A stretch of DNA of 64,000 nucleotides from Symbiodinium natans (taxonomy: Eukaryota; Sar; Dinophyceae; Suessiales; Symbiodiniaceae): NCBI GenBank assembly GCA_905221605.1, contig CAJNDS010002457.1, positions 575,501-639,500 of the forward strand, written 5' to 3'. Below the pieces are notes generated by a model. That model worked only from the letters and a program-made list of their open reading frames with translations. It was not told where the DNA came from and ran no database searches. Below are positions 1 to 10,544 of the stretch, piece after piece. Each line of letters starts with the position of its first letter. The stretch's first letter is position 1. The position numbers and the translations under genes are program-made.

Positions 1-438
1 GAGGCGGACCTTGGATGTGAGGCGCCGCATCCTGATGTCGATGATGGCTGGCGCCCGCCGAGTACGGTTGCTGGACCACGTCCATGGTGGGCTACTCTCC
101 AGCCTACTGCCCGGTCTTCCGTTGCCCCACCCATGTCACTGCCTTTGCCGCCGTACGTTTGTCATTTTGCCAGGGCATGTCGGGATTGGGACTTTGAGAA
201 AATTAGGCAATTTTCAGGAGCCACCTTAGTATGGAATACAAGAGTGGTTGCTGCTGAATATGGTCTTTACACTTGGCCGCTAGACATAATCGGGCGCCAG
301 GACTGGGAGGCCATTTTTGGAACCCTGAGTGCTATTGTCGAGGCTCACTGTACAGGGACTTGCTTTGAGAGGCAGGTTCTTGGGCTACGCTTCTGGGCAC
401 GGGGTGACATTTTGCATGTTACAAGAGCCAGCGCATAG
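1..438 (+). CDS. 3' end of an unidentified coding region, open at the window edge
   Basis: Frame 1 is open from the first base for 145 codons and closes with TAG at 436-438. An in-frame ATG lies at 133, but the frame is also open upstream of it, so the true start is probably outside the window. The inferred protein has ordinary composition with Trp, Cys and Phe residues spread along it (for example WDFEKIRQFSG and PLDIIGRQDWEAIF). No family was recognised. It is the longest uninterrupted frame in the first 17 kb and holds no telomeric repeat. The 3' flank runs into a short CCCTAAA tract at about 493-522. It could be a last exon or a fragment of a mobile element. Confidence 0.45.
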   Translation, partial: EADLGCEAPHPDVDDGWRPPSTVAGPRPWWATLQPTARSSVAPPMSLPLPPYVCHFARACRDWDFEKIRQFSGATLVWNTRVVAAEYGLYTWPLDIIGRQDWEAIFGTLSAIVEAHCTGTCFERQVLGLRFWARGDILHVTRASA

Positions 439-492
439 CGCGGCAGGACGAATTTGAGGCGCGACTTTCAGTCACATGCAGAGCCCGCTGAA

Positions 493-522
493 ACCCTAAA
501 CCCTAAACCCTAAACCCTAAAC
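493..522. repeat. CCCTAAA telomeric heptamer tract
   Basis: About four copies of CCCTAAA. It is the first of more than 90 interstitial tracts scattered through the window. Confidence 0.9.
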
Positions 523-599
523 CCAGGTCGAAGAGCAGAGACTACAATGCCGGGTGGACGATTTGGTCGCGTCCGTCTTCCCAGTTCTGGTGGGCCGCA

Positions 600-776
600 C
601 TTGACAAACCTGGCGGGGCTTGTAATACAGGGGTCGGAATTATTTTCTAGTAGTCTGCCCTTAAGGCCCCTTGAAAACTATACCTATACGACAATAACCC
701 CCCCCCCACAAAAAAAGAAATCAAACAAAAAAAGCCGTACTCTAATTATTACGGCTCCTACTGTGTCTTGCAGAGG
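600..776. repeat. Family L inverted-repeat element
   Basis: The element begins near TACAGGGGTCGGAATTATTT and ends near CTCTAATTATTACGGC, with a C-run/A-run in the middle. Related copies lie at about 21160-21290 and 48258-48330. The following AG (TCTTGCAG) sits directly before an exon-like stretch, so it may be an intron. Confidence 0.5.
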
Positions 777-1432
777 GTCTTGCAAGCTTCTTCACCCGAA
801 CTGCCGGTATCATTCGCACAGTTCTCTTTGGAACAGGGCGATGAAACCCTAAGCAAGAGATCCCTGTCATCAGACCCACAAGCCTATATCCCCCTTGGGA
901 ATTATTTCTATTTTGTTCATATAAAACCCAAGAGGATATTAAACATATTATTTTTCCCTATATCCCCCTTGGGAATTATTTCTATTTTTGTTCATATAAA
1001 ACCCAAGAGGATATTAAACATATTATTTTCTTCAGGTTCTCAGGGGAGGTTTAGGGTTTAGGGTTTAGGGTTTAGGGTTTAGGGTTTAGGGAAGCTGGAA
1101 GCACGTTGCTTGAGCAGATCGGGCCACGCAACCGGAAGATCGGATCCCGGTCCCTGCACCTTCGCAGCGGGTGTGGGGTTTAGGGTTTAGGGTTTAGGGT
1201 TTAGGTTTTAGGGTTTAGGGTTTAGGGTTTAGGGTTTGGGATTTAGGGTTTAGGGTTTAAGGTTTGGGATTTAGGGTTTAGGGTTTAGGGTTTGGGGTTT
1301 GGGGTTTAGGGTTTAGGGTTGGGGAGTATTGATGCCCCGCGCAGCTCTGAACTCAAGGTTGCCCAGGCGCCCATGCAGGTGGCCGATTTTGTGCCCGAAG
1401 CTTCCCCCATCCCAACTCATCTCTTAAATGTG
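777..1432 (+). CDS. Series of three exon-like islands, unknown product
   Basis: Three short open stretches with protein-like composition are separated by repeats. The first, about 777-882, follows a plausible acceptor (TCTTGCAG) and reads RVLQASSPELPVSFAQFSLE and onward. The second, about 1091-1172, reads GSTLLEQIGPRNRKIGSRSL. The third, about 1331-1432, reads SIDAPRSSELKVAQAPMQVA. The first gap is filled by a tandem family F element plus a TTTAGGG tract, and the second by telomeric repeat. By analogy with resolved genes further right, these gaps are probably introns. Junctions were not resolved and the product is unknown. The islands may not all belong to one gene. Confidence 0.3.
884..1032. 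repeat. Family F element, tandemly duplicated
   Basis: Two nearly identical units of about 72 bases (886-957 and 959-1030) both contain CCCTTGGGAATTATTTCTAT and AACCCAAGAGGATATTAAAC. The same family forms introns at 32100-32302 and 35488-35764 and lies at 15530-15600, 17708-17790, 47437-47540 and 59140-59215. Confidence 0.75.
1052..1321. repeat. TTTAGGG telomeric tracts flanking an exon-like island
   Basis: TTTAGGG copies at 1052-1091 and 1177-1321, the second with TTTGGGG and TTTGGGA variants. They lie on either side of the open stretch at about 1091-1172. Confidence 0.9.
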
Positions 1433-1569
1433 GGTTTAGGGTTTAGGGTTTAGGGCCATCTAACAACCCAAACCCCCTAAACCCTAAACCCTAAACCTTC
1501 AACCTACTGCAGCAAGCTCTCAACCTCGCAGCTCCCTGACTTTCAGAAAATAAAATCTCTTTCAACGCC

Positions 1570-1662
1570 ATGGCGAAGAAGAAGCAGCGTGGCCCCGGCG
1601 CAGGGGGTGCTGGCGCCGTCGCACCGGAGCAGAATGGAGGCGAGTGGTTCTGCTGCTGTGGG
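1570..1662 (+). CDS. Probable first exon, Gly/Ala-rich N-terminus
   Basis: An ATG at 1570 opens a 31-codon frame that reads MAKKKQRGPGAGGAGAVAPE, continues to a Cys-Cys-Cys-Gly end, and meets a GT at 1663. Reading past that GT gives an immediate TGA, which fits a splice donor there. The basic start followed by a flexible Gly/Ala stretch looks like the beginning of a protein. The continuation was not found with confidence. The 3' flank (1663-1930) holds inverted-repeat-like sequence and then telomeric repeat. A 32-residue peptide ending at the TGA is the alternative. Confidence 0.35.
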
Positions 1663-2777
1663 GTGTGAACGGCTTTTTTTGTTAAGGGCTCATGTATTAC
1701 GGTATATACTTGGGCAGAGAGCTACGAAAATGGAGCCCGTAGAAATGGCCCCAGCAGACACTATATCGGGACATTACCGCGTCGGCTGAGTGCCCCTCTA
1801 CTGACGGTAGCTTGCTCATTTTAGCAAGTACTTCTGCTAGTAGTAGGGGCTTTAGGGACTTAGCCCTTACATGGTAGCGGGATATTCGGTGCCGAGTGAG
1901 TTCCATAAGGCCCTGGCAAGAACCAGCAAGGTCAGGGTTTAGGGTTTAGGGCTAGGGTTTAGGGTTTACGGTTTAGGGCTAGGGTTTAGGGTTTATAGGG
2001 TCTAGAACTCTGTCGGCCTGGCGGGGTCATGTTCAAGAGGTTGTAGCAACTTAGACTCAAGGTAGCCAAGAGCTGCCAGTTTCCTCATTCCTAGTCCCTA
2101 AACCCTAAACCCTAAACCCTAAACCCTAAACCCTAAACTGGTGTATAAACCATTTCTCAAGGTTATGGGCCCTTTCTAGGTGCTCTAAATATCAGGGGCC
2201 GCCTTTCTCACATGAGACAGGGGAGAGGCACTCCCATGCATTTAGGTTGTGGTTGTGTTGTGCGGTATCAGCGGTATGCTCTTCGACCGGCCTGGCCTGC
2301 TTGACACAGCTGCGAGCGACCCTAAACTTTGTCATAGTGAGGTAGCAGATTAAAAAAATAGGGGTACTTAAACCCAACAAGGAATTCCCAGCCATGAACT
2401 ACTAATAATTGCTTAAGAACCCCCCCAAAAAAATGAAATCGTCTTTCTCCCTTATTAAGGGTAATAAAGGGAACATGATTTGTTTAGGCAAATAGTAGAC
2501 AGGTAAACCCAAAACCTCAAAGCCCCACGTCCAGCGCAGGCGGGCTCAGCCAACAACTCCTCTCCTGCGCTGTGCAGCTGGGACATGCACCTGCCAAGCC
2601 CTAATCCCTCAAGCTCCGTCCGTTTTGACAAAGTCGGGGCTTGCTCGACTTGAAGGTTCATCCCTAAACCCTAAACCCTAAACCCTAAACCCTAAACCCT
2701 AAACCCTAAACCCTAAACCCTAAACCCTAAACCCTAAACCCTAAACCCTAAACCTAAACCCTGTTTTTTAATCCCAG
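1663..2777. other. Repeat-filled stretch without a supported gene
   Basis: Telomeric tracts lie at 1933-2010, 2097-2140 and 2661-2762 (the last about 14 uninterrupted CCCTAAA copies). A family E relic lies at about 2411-2500 (GCTTAAGAACCCCCCC). The stretch 2511-2660 is open on the + strand but has no other support as coding sequence. Confidence 0.6.
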
Positions 2778-2846
2778 GGCTCTCTTTGCCTCGAAGCCCT
2801 GGGCTCCCAAGAAAAGGACCTTTCAGAGCACCCAAAGGGATGCGAG
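2778..2846 (+). CDS. Exon-like island of 23 codons
   Basis: It follows a pyrimidine-rich acceptor (TTTTTTAATCCCAG) and ends at GAG before GT. The frame reads GSLCLEALGSQEKDLSEHPK and three more residues. Telomeric repeats lie on both sides (2661-2762 and 2866-3098). The amphipathic composition and the flanking splice-like signals support an exon. Its product and its neighbouring exons are unknown. Confidence 0.3.
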
Positions 2847-2865
2847 GTTCTCGCCTAAGGCTTTG

Positions 2866-3098
2866 GGGGTTGGGGGTTTAGGGTTTGGGGTTGGGGGTTT
2901 AGGGTTTGGGGTTGGGGGTTTAGGGTTTGGAGTTGGCGGTTTGGGGTTTTGGGTTGGGGGTTTAGGGTTTGGGGTTGGGGGTTTGGTGTTTGAGGTTGGG
3001 GTTTAGGGGTTGGGGGTTTAGGGTTGGGGGTTTGGGGTTTGGGGTTGGGGGTTTAGGGTTTGGGGCTGGGGGTTTAGGGTTTGGGGTTTCGGGATGAG
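2866..3098. repeat. Degenerate telomere-like minisatellite (TTTAGGG, TTTGGGG, TTGGGGG mix)
   Basis: Repeats of about 21 bases alternate GGTTTAGGGTTTGGGG and GTTGGGG forms. It is more variable than the neighbouring pure heptamer tracts. Confidence 0.85.
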
Positions 3099-3192
3099 GG
3101 TTTACGTAGGGCCCTTGGGGTCTGGGCTACACGAGTTTTGCAGCAAGTATCGCCCGTGTCCTTCACAAGGCCAGGGCCCCCCCCCCCCTCTC

Positions 3193-3425
3193 CTAAACCC
3201 TAAACCCCTAAACCGTAAACCCTAAACCCTAAACCCTAGACCCTAAACCCTAAACCCTAAACCCTAAACCCTAAACCCTAAACCCTACCTTTTCAAGGAA
3301 GTCCGCACAGTGGCTGGCCGCCGCCCCCGGAAAGGCCGGATACGGATACTGCCATGCCTTCAGCCCTAAACCCCTAAGCCCGAACCCTAAACCCTAACCC
3401 TAAACCCTAAACCCCAAACCCTACA
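3193..3425. repeat. CCCTAAA tracts around a short basic open stretch
   Basis: CCCTAAA tracts lie at 3193-3288 and 3366-3425. Between them, 3300-3362 is open and reads KEVRTVAGRRPRKGRIRIL, a possible small exon. Confidence 0.6.
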
Positions 3426-4225
3426 AGGCCTCCAGCCCTAGAAACCGTACACTCTAACCTTCAAACCCCAAAGACCTTGAGCTCCAAATCCGACTCCCTC
3501 AGGCTTGAGCCCTCACCCCAAAAAGCCGAAACCTAGGCCCAAAACCCTCAGAATCCTCAAACACAACCCTAAACCCTGAATCCACCTTGAACCTTAAACC
3601 CTAAGCCCGAAGCCCTCAACTCATCCTAAAGCTCTTGAACTCTTTAGTGGCTCGAAGAGATTGTTCGGGCGCGGGCTCCTTCCATTTTGACTTCGTAAGT
3701 AGGGTTAGTAAGGTGGGATAGGGAGGTTTTTAGTAGGATTGTAGGGGATACTAAGTAGACTTACTAAGGCAAAAGACCTGGTAAGTAGGTTGGAGGTTTA
3801 GGGCTTAGGGTGTGAAAGGGCTTAGGTTCTTTTCGGCACCAGTCACCTGTGGGTACCGACTGTGGTGACACCCTCCGAAGAACAAGCTCAAAACACACAG
3901 TAGCTCCCTAAATGGGCGTCGAATGTAACTTCTTCTTAAACCCCCAAGAATTCCTTACTCCTCTAAATCCTAAACCCGTATACCTACATCTTACGAAGCC
4001 CTATACGGGTAACCTGAGTGTAGTTTCATGAGCCCTACATATGGTCCCTAACCTCCTCTAAGGCGTTCCATGGGGTATGTAAGGGGTATATAAGGGGTCG
4101 CCTATTGTTAAGGGCCCCATGTAAACCTTGCTACGCCACAAAACCTAATTACACCCTAAACCCTAAACCCTAAACCCTAAACCCTGAACCCTGAACCCTG
4201 AACCCTGAACCCTGAACCCTGAATC
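3426..4225. other. Gene-free stretch with a family J element and telomeric variants
   Basis: 3426-3650 is degenerate CCCTAAA-like DNA. 3690-3790 is a family J element: CGTAAGTAGGGTTAGTAAGG at the left, and ACTAAGTAGACTTACTAAGG at the right as an imperfect inverted copy. 4154-4225 is a tract in which the first units are CCCTAAA and the last six are CCCTGAA. Confidence 0.6.
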
Positions 4226-4653
4226 CTGGACCCAATCCTACGTGAGGGCGACGCCGCGGTGACAGAGCGCCTCCTCTCCGCGGCCGCCTGTAGCACTTTA
4301 GGGTTTGGAGTTTGTTTAATTTAGGGTTTAGGGTTTATAGGGTTTAGGGTTTAGGGTTCAGGGTTCAGGGTTTAGGGTTTGGAGGGAAGGCGAGGACGAA
4401 TCCAGCTTCAAAAAAGGGTTTGGAGAGGGGGGCTTGGGAGTTTAGCATGCTAGCCTGGAAGTTTAGACCCCAAACCCAAAACCCCGATGGTGTAGAATCA
4501 CAACAACCCCCGTTTGGGGTGTAGGGTTAGGTTTGTGCTTGTTTTCCCTGCTCTGCTTTGATCTACTTCAGGCAGCTTTCCGCGTGGATATCAGCCGAGG
4601 TGAAGCCGATCATCTTCCTTCGCGCTGCCAAGTACGAGCTCTCTATTCTGCAA
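4226..4653 (+). CDS. Two exon-like islands, unknown product
   Basis: Island one, 4226-4297, reads LDPILREGDAAVTERLLSAA. Island two, 4572-4653, follows TACTTCAG, reads QLSAWISAEVKPIIFLRAAK and ends at a donor-like GTCGGTAG. The two are separated by TTTAGGG repeat (4296-4380) and other sequence. Both have the hydrophobic/charged alternation of real protein. The second shows signals at both ends, and its donor matches the one at 14709. No family was recognised. Confidence 0.35.
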
Positions 4654-5216
4654 GTCGGTAGACGGTCGTCCCAAAGCCGTTGGCAGCTGGAATGACAACT
4701 TCAGGAACCTGTTAGATACGCTGCCGGAATATGGTCTTACTGCACAATTTTATTGCGTCTTCAAGCTTATAGCAGCTTGGCGTGCTTCCTGAACAGTAAG
4801 CCATTAAACTTTCGACGTCCTGATTCCCGGACCCTACTGGTTCTTAGTAGGGAGTTCGATGACTCTCTGTAGACATCGCTGTATAGTGATTTTTCATCGC
4901 ACCCGGGCGAAGAATTAAGGTCAGAATATTCAAAAACCTCAACACCGCCAAGGCTAGATGCCCAAGCGTCCAAAGGTGGCGAGGCAAACGCACCCGGCAT
5001 CTGGGCAGCAGCGACTCTCTCCTCGAAGCCATGAGCCTGAAACCCTAGCCCAATAAACCCCGCAGCTGCTTCGGGGTCTCGCCACAACCCCCAAACCCCT
5101 AAACCTCAAACCCCTAAACCCCAAATCCTATCCTCGATGACCCCACTCCACGTCCACAAGTCGGTGTGCTTTAGGGCTTAGGGTTTAGGGCTTGGGGTTT
5201 AGGGTTTCGGGTTCAG

Positions 5217-5365
5217 GCAAGGCGCTCCCCGCACGGAAGCGGCGACTGGAAGAGACGTCCTCTCCGAAGGCGCCTTCAGGCGGGCAAGCTGAGCACAGAG
5301 TGCCCCCGTGCCCAAAAAAGCACAAACGATTTAGAACCATTGATAGGCCCTTTGGGGTTTGTCTG
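5217..5365 (+). CDS. Exon-like island, basic and proline-rich
   Basis: After GGTTCAG the frame reads KALPARKRRLEETSSPKAPS and continues to a Lys/His-rich end (PCPKKHKRF). The KRRLEE and KKHKRF patches resemble nuclear-localisation segments. A family E element begins at about 5369, where an intron would start, and the frame stops inside it. The gene is unknown. Confidence 0.3.
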
Positions 5366-5368
5366 CGA

Positions 5369-5447
5369 TTTGCTTAAGAACAGAACCCCTCATGTTTTTT
5401 TTTGTTTCTTTCGGGGGGAGGGGGGGGGGGGGAGGGGTTCTTAAGCA
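5369..5447. repeat. Family E inverted-repeat element
   Basis: Left end TTTGCTTAAGAACAGAACCC and right end GGGGTTCTTAAGCAGG are inverted copies around a T/G-rich centre. Confidence 0.7.
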
Positions 5448-5800
5448 GGTAGTAGTAGGTCCAGTGGTCCATCCGGCCATTTAGAGCGAGAAGTTGTCGG
5501 TGTAGAAGACCCCAGCTCTTGTTCTTCTAAACCCTAAACCCTAAACCCTAATACCTGACAGGGTTTGATCTAAATCCAGAGGCCCTTCCATGGCCCAAGC
5601 TCTAAGTTGGGTCCCTTTTTGGGGTTAAACCCTAAACCCAAAACCCTAAAGCCTAAACCCTAAACCGTAAACCCTGAGTTTAAGGGTGCCGTACAAGGAG
5701 TAGGGTACCCAACAGAGGGACCCTGCTGAGCGGTTCGACCAGCTCTGCGGGTGCCAACAAACCTTCAACCACCTTTTCAGAGAAACCCTAAAGCCTAGAC

Positions 5801-5860
5801 CCTAGACCCTAGACCCTAAACCCTAAACCCTAAACCCTAAACCCTAAACCCTAAACCTAA
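5801..5860. repeat. CCCTAAA telomeric tract with CCCTAGA variants
   Basis: The tract ends about 20 bases before the ATG at 5881. An open stretch at 5716-5785 (RDPAERFDQLCGCQQTFNHL) lies on its other side. Confidence 0.85.
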
Positions 5861-5880
5861 TCGCTAAAGTGGCGACAAAG

Positions 5881-5960
5881 ATGTCAGGCGAGGATGTGGA
5901 GCAGGCGGTGGAGGCATTCAAGGCCCTGGCAGCGCAGCCAGAGCAGCACCTCGGCCGTTT
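5881..5960 (+). CDS. Probable first exon, amphipathic helix
   Basis: An ATG at 5881 opens MSGEDVEQAVEAFKALAAQP followed by EQHLGR. This is a clear acidic amphipathic start, about 20 bases after a telomeric tract. The frame then runs into T-rich sequence and a TA/TG microsatellite (6026-6060), so the exon probably ends near 5960. No donor was chosen with confidence. The continuation and function are unknown. Confidence 0.35.
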
Positions 5961-6024
5961 TTCTTCTTCAAAGTACTCCTTAAGACATACACTGCTTTTC
6001 TGTAGCTTAGTATGATGTATGTAG

Positions 6025-6025
<1 letters not shown>

Positions 6026-6055
<30 letters not shown>

Positions 6056-6062
6056 ATATGTA
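6026..6062. repeat. TA/TG microsatellite
   Basis: (TA)n followed by (TG)n. Confidence 0.9.
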
Positions 6063-6526
6063 CTATCTATCTATGTCTGGCTGTGTTTTTTTTTCAAGAA
6101 TTGGTCCTACGTAGCTTCGTATGTAGAAGGAGCCCGTTGACGGGCTCTAGAATTGGGATTTCAGGCTGCCCTGCGGCCCTGCGGGGCAGGATTGGCTCAC
6201 GGCCGCTCCTGCTCGGAAGACCAAATTCTAGGGCCCTTTAGGGGGGGGGGAGGTGGGTGTTCAAGGGGGGTACGTAAGCCAAGGTTCCCCCTAATATTCC
6301 CCACTACACCGTTAAGGCGCCCTAAGCTTCCCTTTAAAGGGTTCCGAGGGTGCCTCCCCTTTAAATACCTTAGAACAGAAAGGGAGGTAACATCGGGGGG
6401 TCTTTTAGGGTTTACAAGGGTTTAGGGTTTAGGGTTTATAGGGTTTAGGGTTTAGGGTATCCAAGACTTGGTGCATGGAAAGCACTTCGGGAGCTCTCGC
6501 CGGGTTTGAGGGATGAACCAAACGCA

Positions 6527-6670
6527 ACGCTTACATCAGCTAAAGTTGGCCATGCCAGCCTCAGGCAACCCTAAACCCTAAACCCTAAACAGCTGACTCC
6601 GAGGCTTCTTGCGCCATCCTGCAAGCTTCTGCGTTCGGCCTTGCACCCGCTGGTGGAGGCTCTTGCAGGG
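6527..6670 (+). CDS. Two exon-like islands split by a 28-base telomeric gap
   Basis: The stretch up to 6566 (LHQLKLAMPAS) is separated from the stretch 6595-6670 by three CCCTAAA units that begin with GC and end in AAACAG. If spliced, this would be a GC-AG intron of only about 28 bases made of telomeric repeat. The second stretch ends in GCAG just before a TTTAGGG-like run. Two frames are open in the second stretch, so the product is undetermined. Confidence 0.25.
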
Positions 6671-6897
6671 TTTTAGGGTTTCGGGCTAAGAGTTTTGGGT
6701 TTGGGGTTCAGGGTTTTGGGCACAATAGTTTAGGGCCAAGGGCTTCTGAACGACTTCCTGGGAACCAATCTTGAAGTCTGACAATCACCGGCTGGAGCTT
6801 AGGCTGAGGGCTGCATGTTTACAGGCCCGGCTCTGATGACCACGTGTGTTCGAAGGGTTTAGAGGGTTTAGGGTTGCTATGGCAGGGCGCGGGTAAC

Positions 6898-6970
6898 ATG
6901 GAAACCAAGAGGCATCAACTCACGCAGACATGTGGTTCCATTTTGGCAAACAAGCGGCGGCGCCACACCA
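6898..6970 (+). CDS. Possible short first exon, basic
   Basis: An ATG at 6898 reads METKRHQLTQTCGSILANKR and then an Arg/His run before the telomeric tract begins at 6972. The only support is the start codon, the composition and its position between repeats. Confidence 0.2.
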
Positions 6971-6971
6971 A

Positions 6972-7188
6972 AAAACCCTAAACCCTAAACCCTAAACCCT
7001 AAACCCTAAACCCTAAACCCTAAACCCTAAGCCCTAAGCCCTAAGCCCTAAGCCCTAAGCCCTAAGCCCTAAGCCCTAACCCCTAAACCCTAAACCCTAA
7101 ACCCTAAACCCTAAACCCTAAACCCTACACCCTAAACCCTAAACCCTAAACCCAAACCCTAACCCTAAACCCTAAACCCTAAACCTAG
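6972..7188. repeat. 217-bp telomeric tract with a homogenised CCCTAAG block
   Basis: CCCTAAA copies, then about eight consecutive CCCTAAG copies (about 7026-7078), then CCCTAAA again. A block of one variant inside a tract suggests local unit amplification. Confidence 0.95.
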
Positions 7189-8599
7189 AATTTGTTGGCT
7201 CCTTCGTCAGGCCTCAGAAGGGATTTAGGTTCTGCACTTCCCCCGCGCCCAAGGTACGCCTTAAAATCAACCCCTGGAGGCCCACAAGCGTGAGGAGAAA
7301 GCCTCACCCGCGTTTCGCAGCCCGGATGTTTGAAAGTGCCAGGGTTTAGGGTTTGGGGTTGAGGGTTTGGGGTTTGGGGTTTAGGGCTTAGGGCTTAGGA
7401 TCGTTCGGTACCCTTGGCCAGTTCAGGCAGGTTGGTCCCCACATCAGTGCAAGCAACAACGGAACCTGCTTTCCTTGTCCCTAGGCGCTTTGCAGTGGAC
7501 TCGATCAAAGTGTTTAGGGTTTAGGGTTTAGGGTTTAGGGTTAGGGTTTAGGGTGTAGGGTTTAGGGTTTTGGGTTTTGGTTTTAGGGTTGAGGGTTTAT
7601 GGTTTAGGGTTTAGGGTTTGGGGTTTAAGTCTGCCCCCCGTTACCCTGCCAAACAAGATCACGTAGCTGCTCAGGAATCACTTGCATGCTGGGACAGAAG
7701 CGGCTTGGCGCCACCATGAGGGGCCGCGCCTTGAGGATCACCCTATACTACTAGGATCCCTCTGAAGCAATATGATTCCATAAGCCCTAAGCCCTATACC
7801 CTAGGCCCTAAACCCGAATCCCTATGAAGCAATATGAATCCATAAGCCCTACACCCTATGCCCTAGGCCCTAGACCCCTTTCAGGGTTCATTTGGTCCCC
7901 AGGGTGCCAATTCATCAGTGCATATCAGTTCGACAAGCTCCTTGTTGCGACCCTGTATGCCCACGACCTGTAAGCATGCCCATCCACTAAACCCGAAACC
8001 TTATAAAGCCTATGTAATAGGGTTCATGGGTACTTAAAAAGGCCAATTATAAGCTTACTTCTAATCTACTTATAGAGGACTCAGGGGGGCCATAGTTGGG
8101 GTTGCAAGTACCCTTTGAACCTCCAAGTAGCTAACCCTAAACCCTAAACCCTAAACCCTAAACCCTAAACCCTAAACCCTAAACCCTAAACCCTAAACCC
8201 TAAACCCTAACTGAGCATCACGTGCCAGCATGCGCCTGAGGCCCCGCTGGCCAGAAGCACAACGTGTCCTTGGTGAGCTGCGAAGCCTCGAGGTCCCTAG
8301 AAGCGCTACAAACCCCAAAACGCCTTAAACTGTTTAGGGTTTAGGGTTTTGGGTTTAGGGTTTAGGGTTTAGGATTTAGGGTTTAGGGTTTAGGGTTTAG
8401 GGTTTAGGGTTTAGGGTTTAAACCTTAAACGATCAAAACCCTAAAACCAAAGTCGCTAGTACTCAATCTAAAAGAATTAAGAATGTTTGAAAGGGCATAG
8501 AAAAATGGATGCCCAGGAGATCCTTACTCCTCCTAAGGGTCCATGTACCTGTACAGTAGGGTTTAGGGTTTTGGGGTTTGGGCTTAGGGTTGTATTTGG
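7189..8599. other. Repeat-rich stretch with weak exon-like islands
   Basis: Telomeric tracts lie at 7340-7390, 7512-7630, 8132-8210 and 8333-8418. 7405-7485 reads GTLGQFRQVGPHISASNNGT in one frame. An ATG near 8239 opens MRLRPRWPEAQRVLGELRSL. 7740-7880 holds a tandemly repeated relic (GAAGCAATATGAWTCCATAA twice). A family G half-element with GGGTCCATGTACCTG starts at 8536. None is strong enough to call a gene. Confidence 0.4.
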
Positions 8600-9790
8600 C
8601 CCTAAAGCTACTATATGGGAACACCTTTAAGGAGTTTAGACTACACAGGTCGATGTACCCTCAGGGCCCCTTATTATTATTTACTATTTGCTTCAGAACA
8701 CCCAACAAAACATAGAAGACAATCCCTATATTGCCCAAATAATGAGAATACAATTATGCGGGCAAAATATAGGTCTTTTAGTATTAGCCCGCACGTCACG
8801 TCTTTCATTACGTTTCATACGTTCATACACCCCGGGCTTTAATTAATAATACATAATGAGCCCGGGATAGAAAGTTAGTACTACGAAGAGATTGCATTAT
8901 TATTGAATTATAAGTGAGCGTGCGATCGCATGAATTCAATAATAGGGCAAGAACGAAGTATGAAGAGAATTTAATATTGAATTTATAAGGAATAGAATGA
9001 CGCATTAAATTCAATAGGAAATGAACGTAATAATAGGGGCTTTTTCCCGGGCATATATTAAATAGGGGCCCGGGGCAATAAAATAATAGGGCCTTTCATA
9101 ATATTATTTTGTAAGGACTTTTAGGACGCACGAAAATAATATTATTACTGGCCCGTGAAAAACCAAGGTTGACCGTGTACTCGCGAATCATTCTCTGAGT
9201 TCAACCGCCAGTCAAGGTACGTCCAACATTCCCCTTTCCTCACATCCTTCTTCTAATCTCACCGCCAGGCAAAGGACATCTTATTCATGCTGCGTTCAGT
9301 CATTACCAGCACGAATAATATGCTCTCTTCATTCTTGGCGGTCTTTTGCTCCCTTAAAAAGCCCATTCATGCGTCTTCTCTTCGTTCATCCTTATAATGC
9401 GGCTTTTCCAGGAGCTAGACCGCTATCATCCTGTACTGCGTTCGTACACTCATTGCGCTCACTCAGTACATTCGTTCCCTTATTCGTTTCTCTCTTCGTA
9501 GTTCCAGCCCGGATGATTGGTTAACGGGGGAACAGTACTAACAATAAGGTTAAGGTTGCGTTCACTAAAAGAGAAGACAATCCCTATATTGCCCAAATAA
9601 GCAAGAATAAATACATCAATAAGTATATATATATATATATGTTGTTTTCCTGGGGGGGTGTCATGAAGCAAATAGGAGTTACAAGGTGAGGATTCTTCAT
9701 TAACCCCATTCCGCCGAAAAGGGGCACCTCTTGCCATTCTTAGGCTACTGGGCACGCTGGTGTTGAAAGAGAGGAAATGTTACCAACATT
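8600..9790. other. AT-rich segment without telomeric repeat, flanked by a 29-bp direct repeat
   Basis: A 29-bp sequence beginning AGAAGACAATCCCTATATTG occurs at 8714-8742 and 9572-9600. The outer ends (CTATTTGCTTCAGAACACCC near 8685 and TGTCATGAAGCAAATAGG near 9661) resemble the two ends of a family E element. The interior is AT-rich with repeated CCCGGG and AATAAT motifs and has no convincing coding frame. It may be an insertion in, or recombination between, family E copies. Confidence 0.5.
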
Positions 9791-10012
9791 TTCCCCTAAT
9801 AGCCCAAAGTTCTAGGGAAACTAACCCCCGCTCCCCAACAAAACAAGATGTCGATTCTTTGTGAAATAAGCCTCCTAACCCCTAAGCCTAAACCCTAAAC
9901 CTCACACTAGAGTCTATAGACCGAGAAACCCTCCAAATTCTGCAGGCTGCCAAGCGGCCCAAGTTAGGAGCCTACCAACGATGGGCCACCTGTCTTCATT
10001 GAAAGTGGCCTT

Positions 10013-10462
10013 CCTAAACCCTAAACCCTAAACCCTAATAGTGTTTAGGTTTAGGGGTGAGGCTAGGCTGAGGCCTTTGGACTTGGGTGGGGTTCCAGGG
10101 TATTTTAGCGACAAGGGTCTTGAGTTTAGGGTCCCGTCTTTCGGTTCAATTAGCAAATCCTTTCTTAGGGTTTAGGGTTTAGGGTTTAGGGTTTAGGGTT
10201 TAGGGTTTAGGGTTTAGGGTTTAGGGTTTAGGGTTTGGGGCAGCTGTCAGAAAATCATCATGTCTGAGAGCGCTGCCCTGATGCAAATTCCCATTGTGCC
10301 TACACCCGACCCCCCCAAACCCTGGAAGCCCTAAACCCTAAACCCTAAACCCTAAACCCTAAACCCTACAGAAACCCTAAACCCTAAACCCTAAACCCTA
10401 AACCCTAAACCCTAAACCCTAAACCCTAAACCCTAAACCCTAAACCCTAAACCCTAAGCCCT
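10013..10462. repeat. Telomeric tracts in both orientations
   Basis: 10013-10040 is CCCTAAA, 10167-10240 is TTTAGGG and 10332-10462 is CCCTAAA with one interruption. The orientation therefore inverts twice in 450 bases. Confidence 0.95.
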
Positions 10463-10544
10463 GTGCTTAGCCCGAGCTCCGTGTTGTCTTGCAAAGCCTT
10501 AAAGCGCCATCATTGTTTAACGAAAGGCTCGGTTTGAACCTTGA

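Noticed and set aside
2661-2762. Regular short repeats resembling a CRISPR array
   Set aside because: These are contiguous heptamers with no unique spacers, in a eukaryotic sequence with spliced genes.
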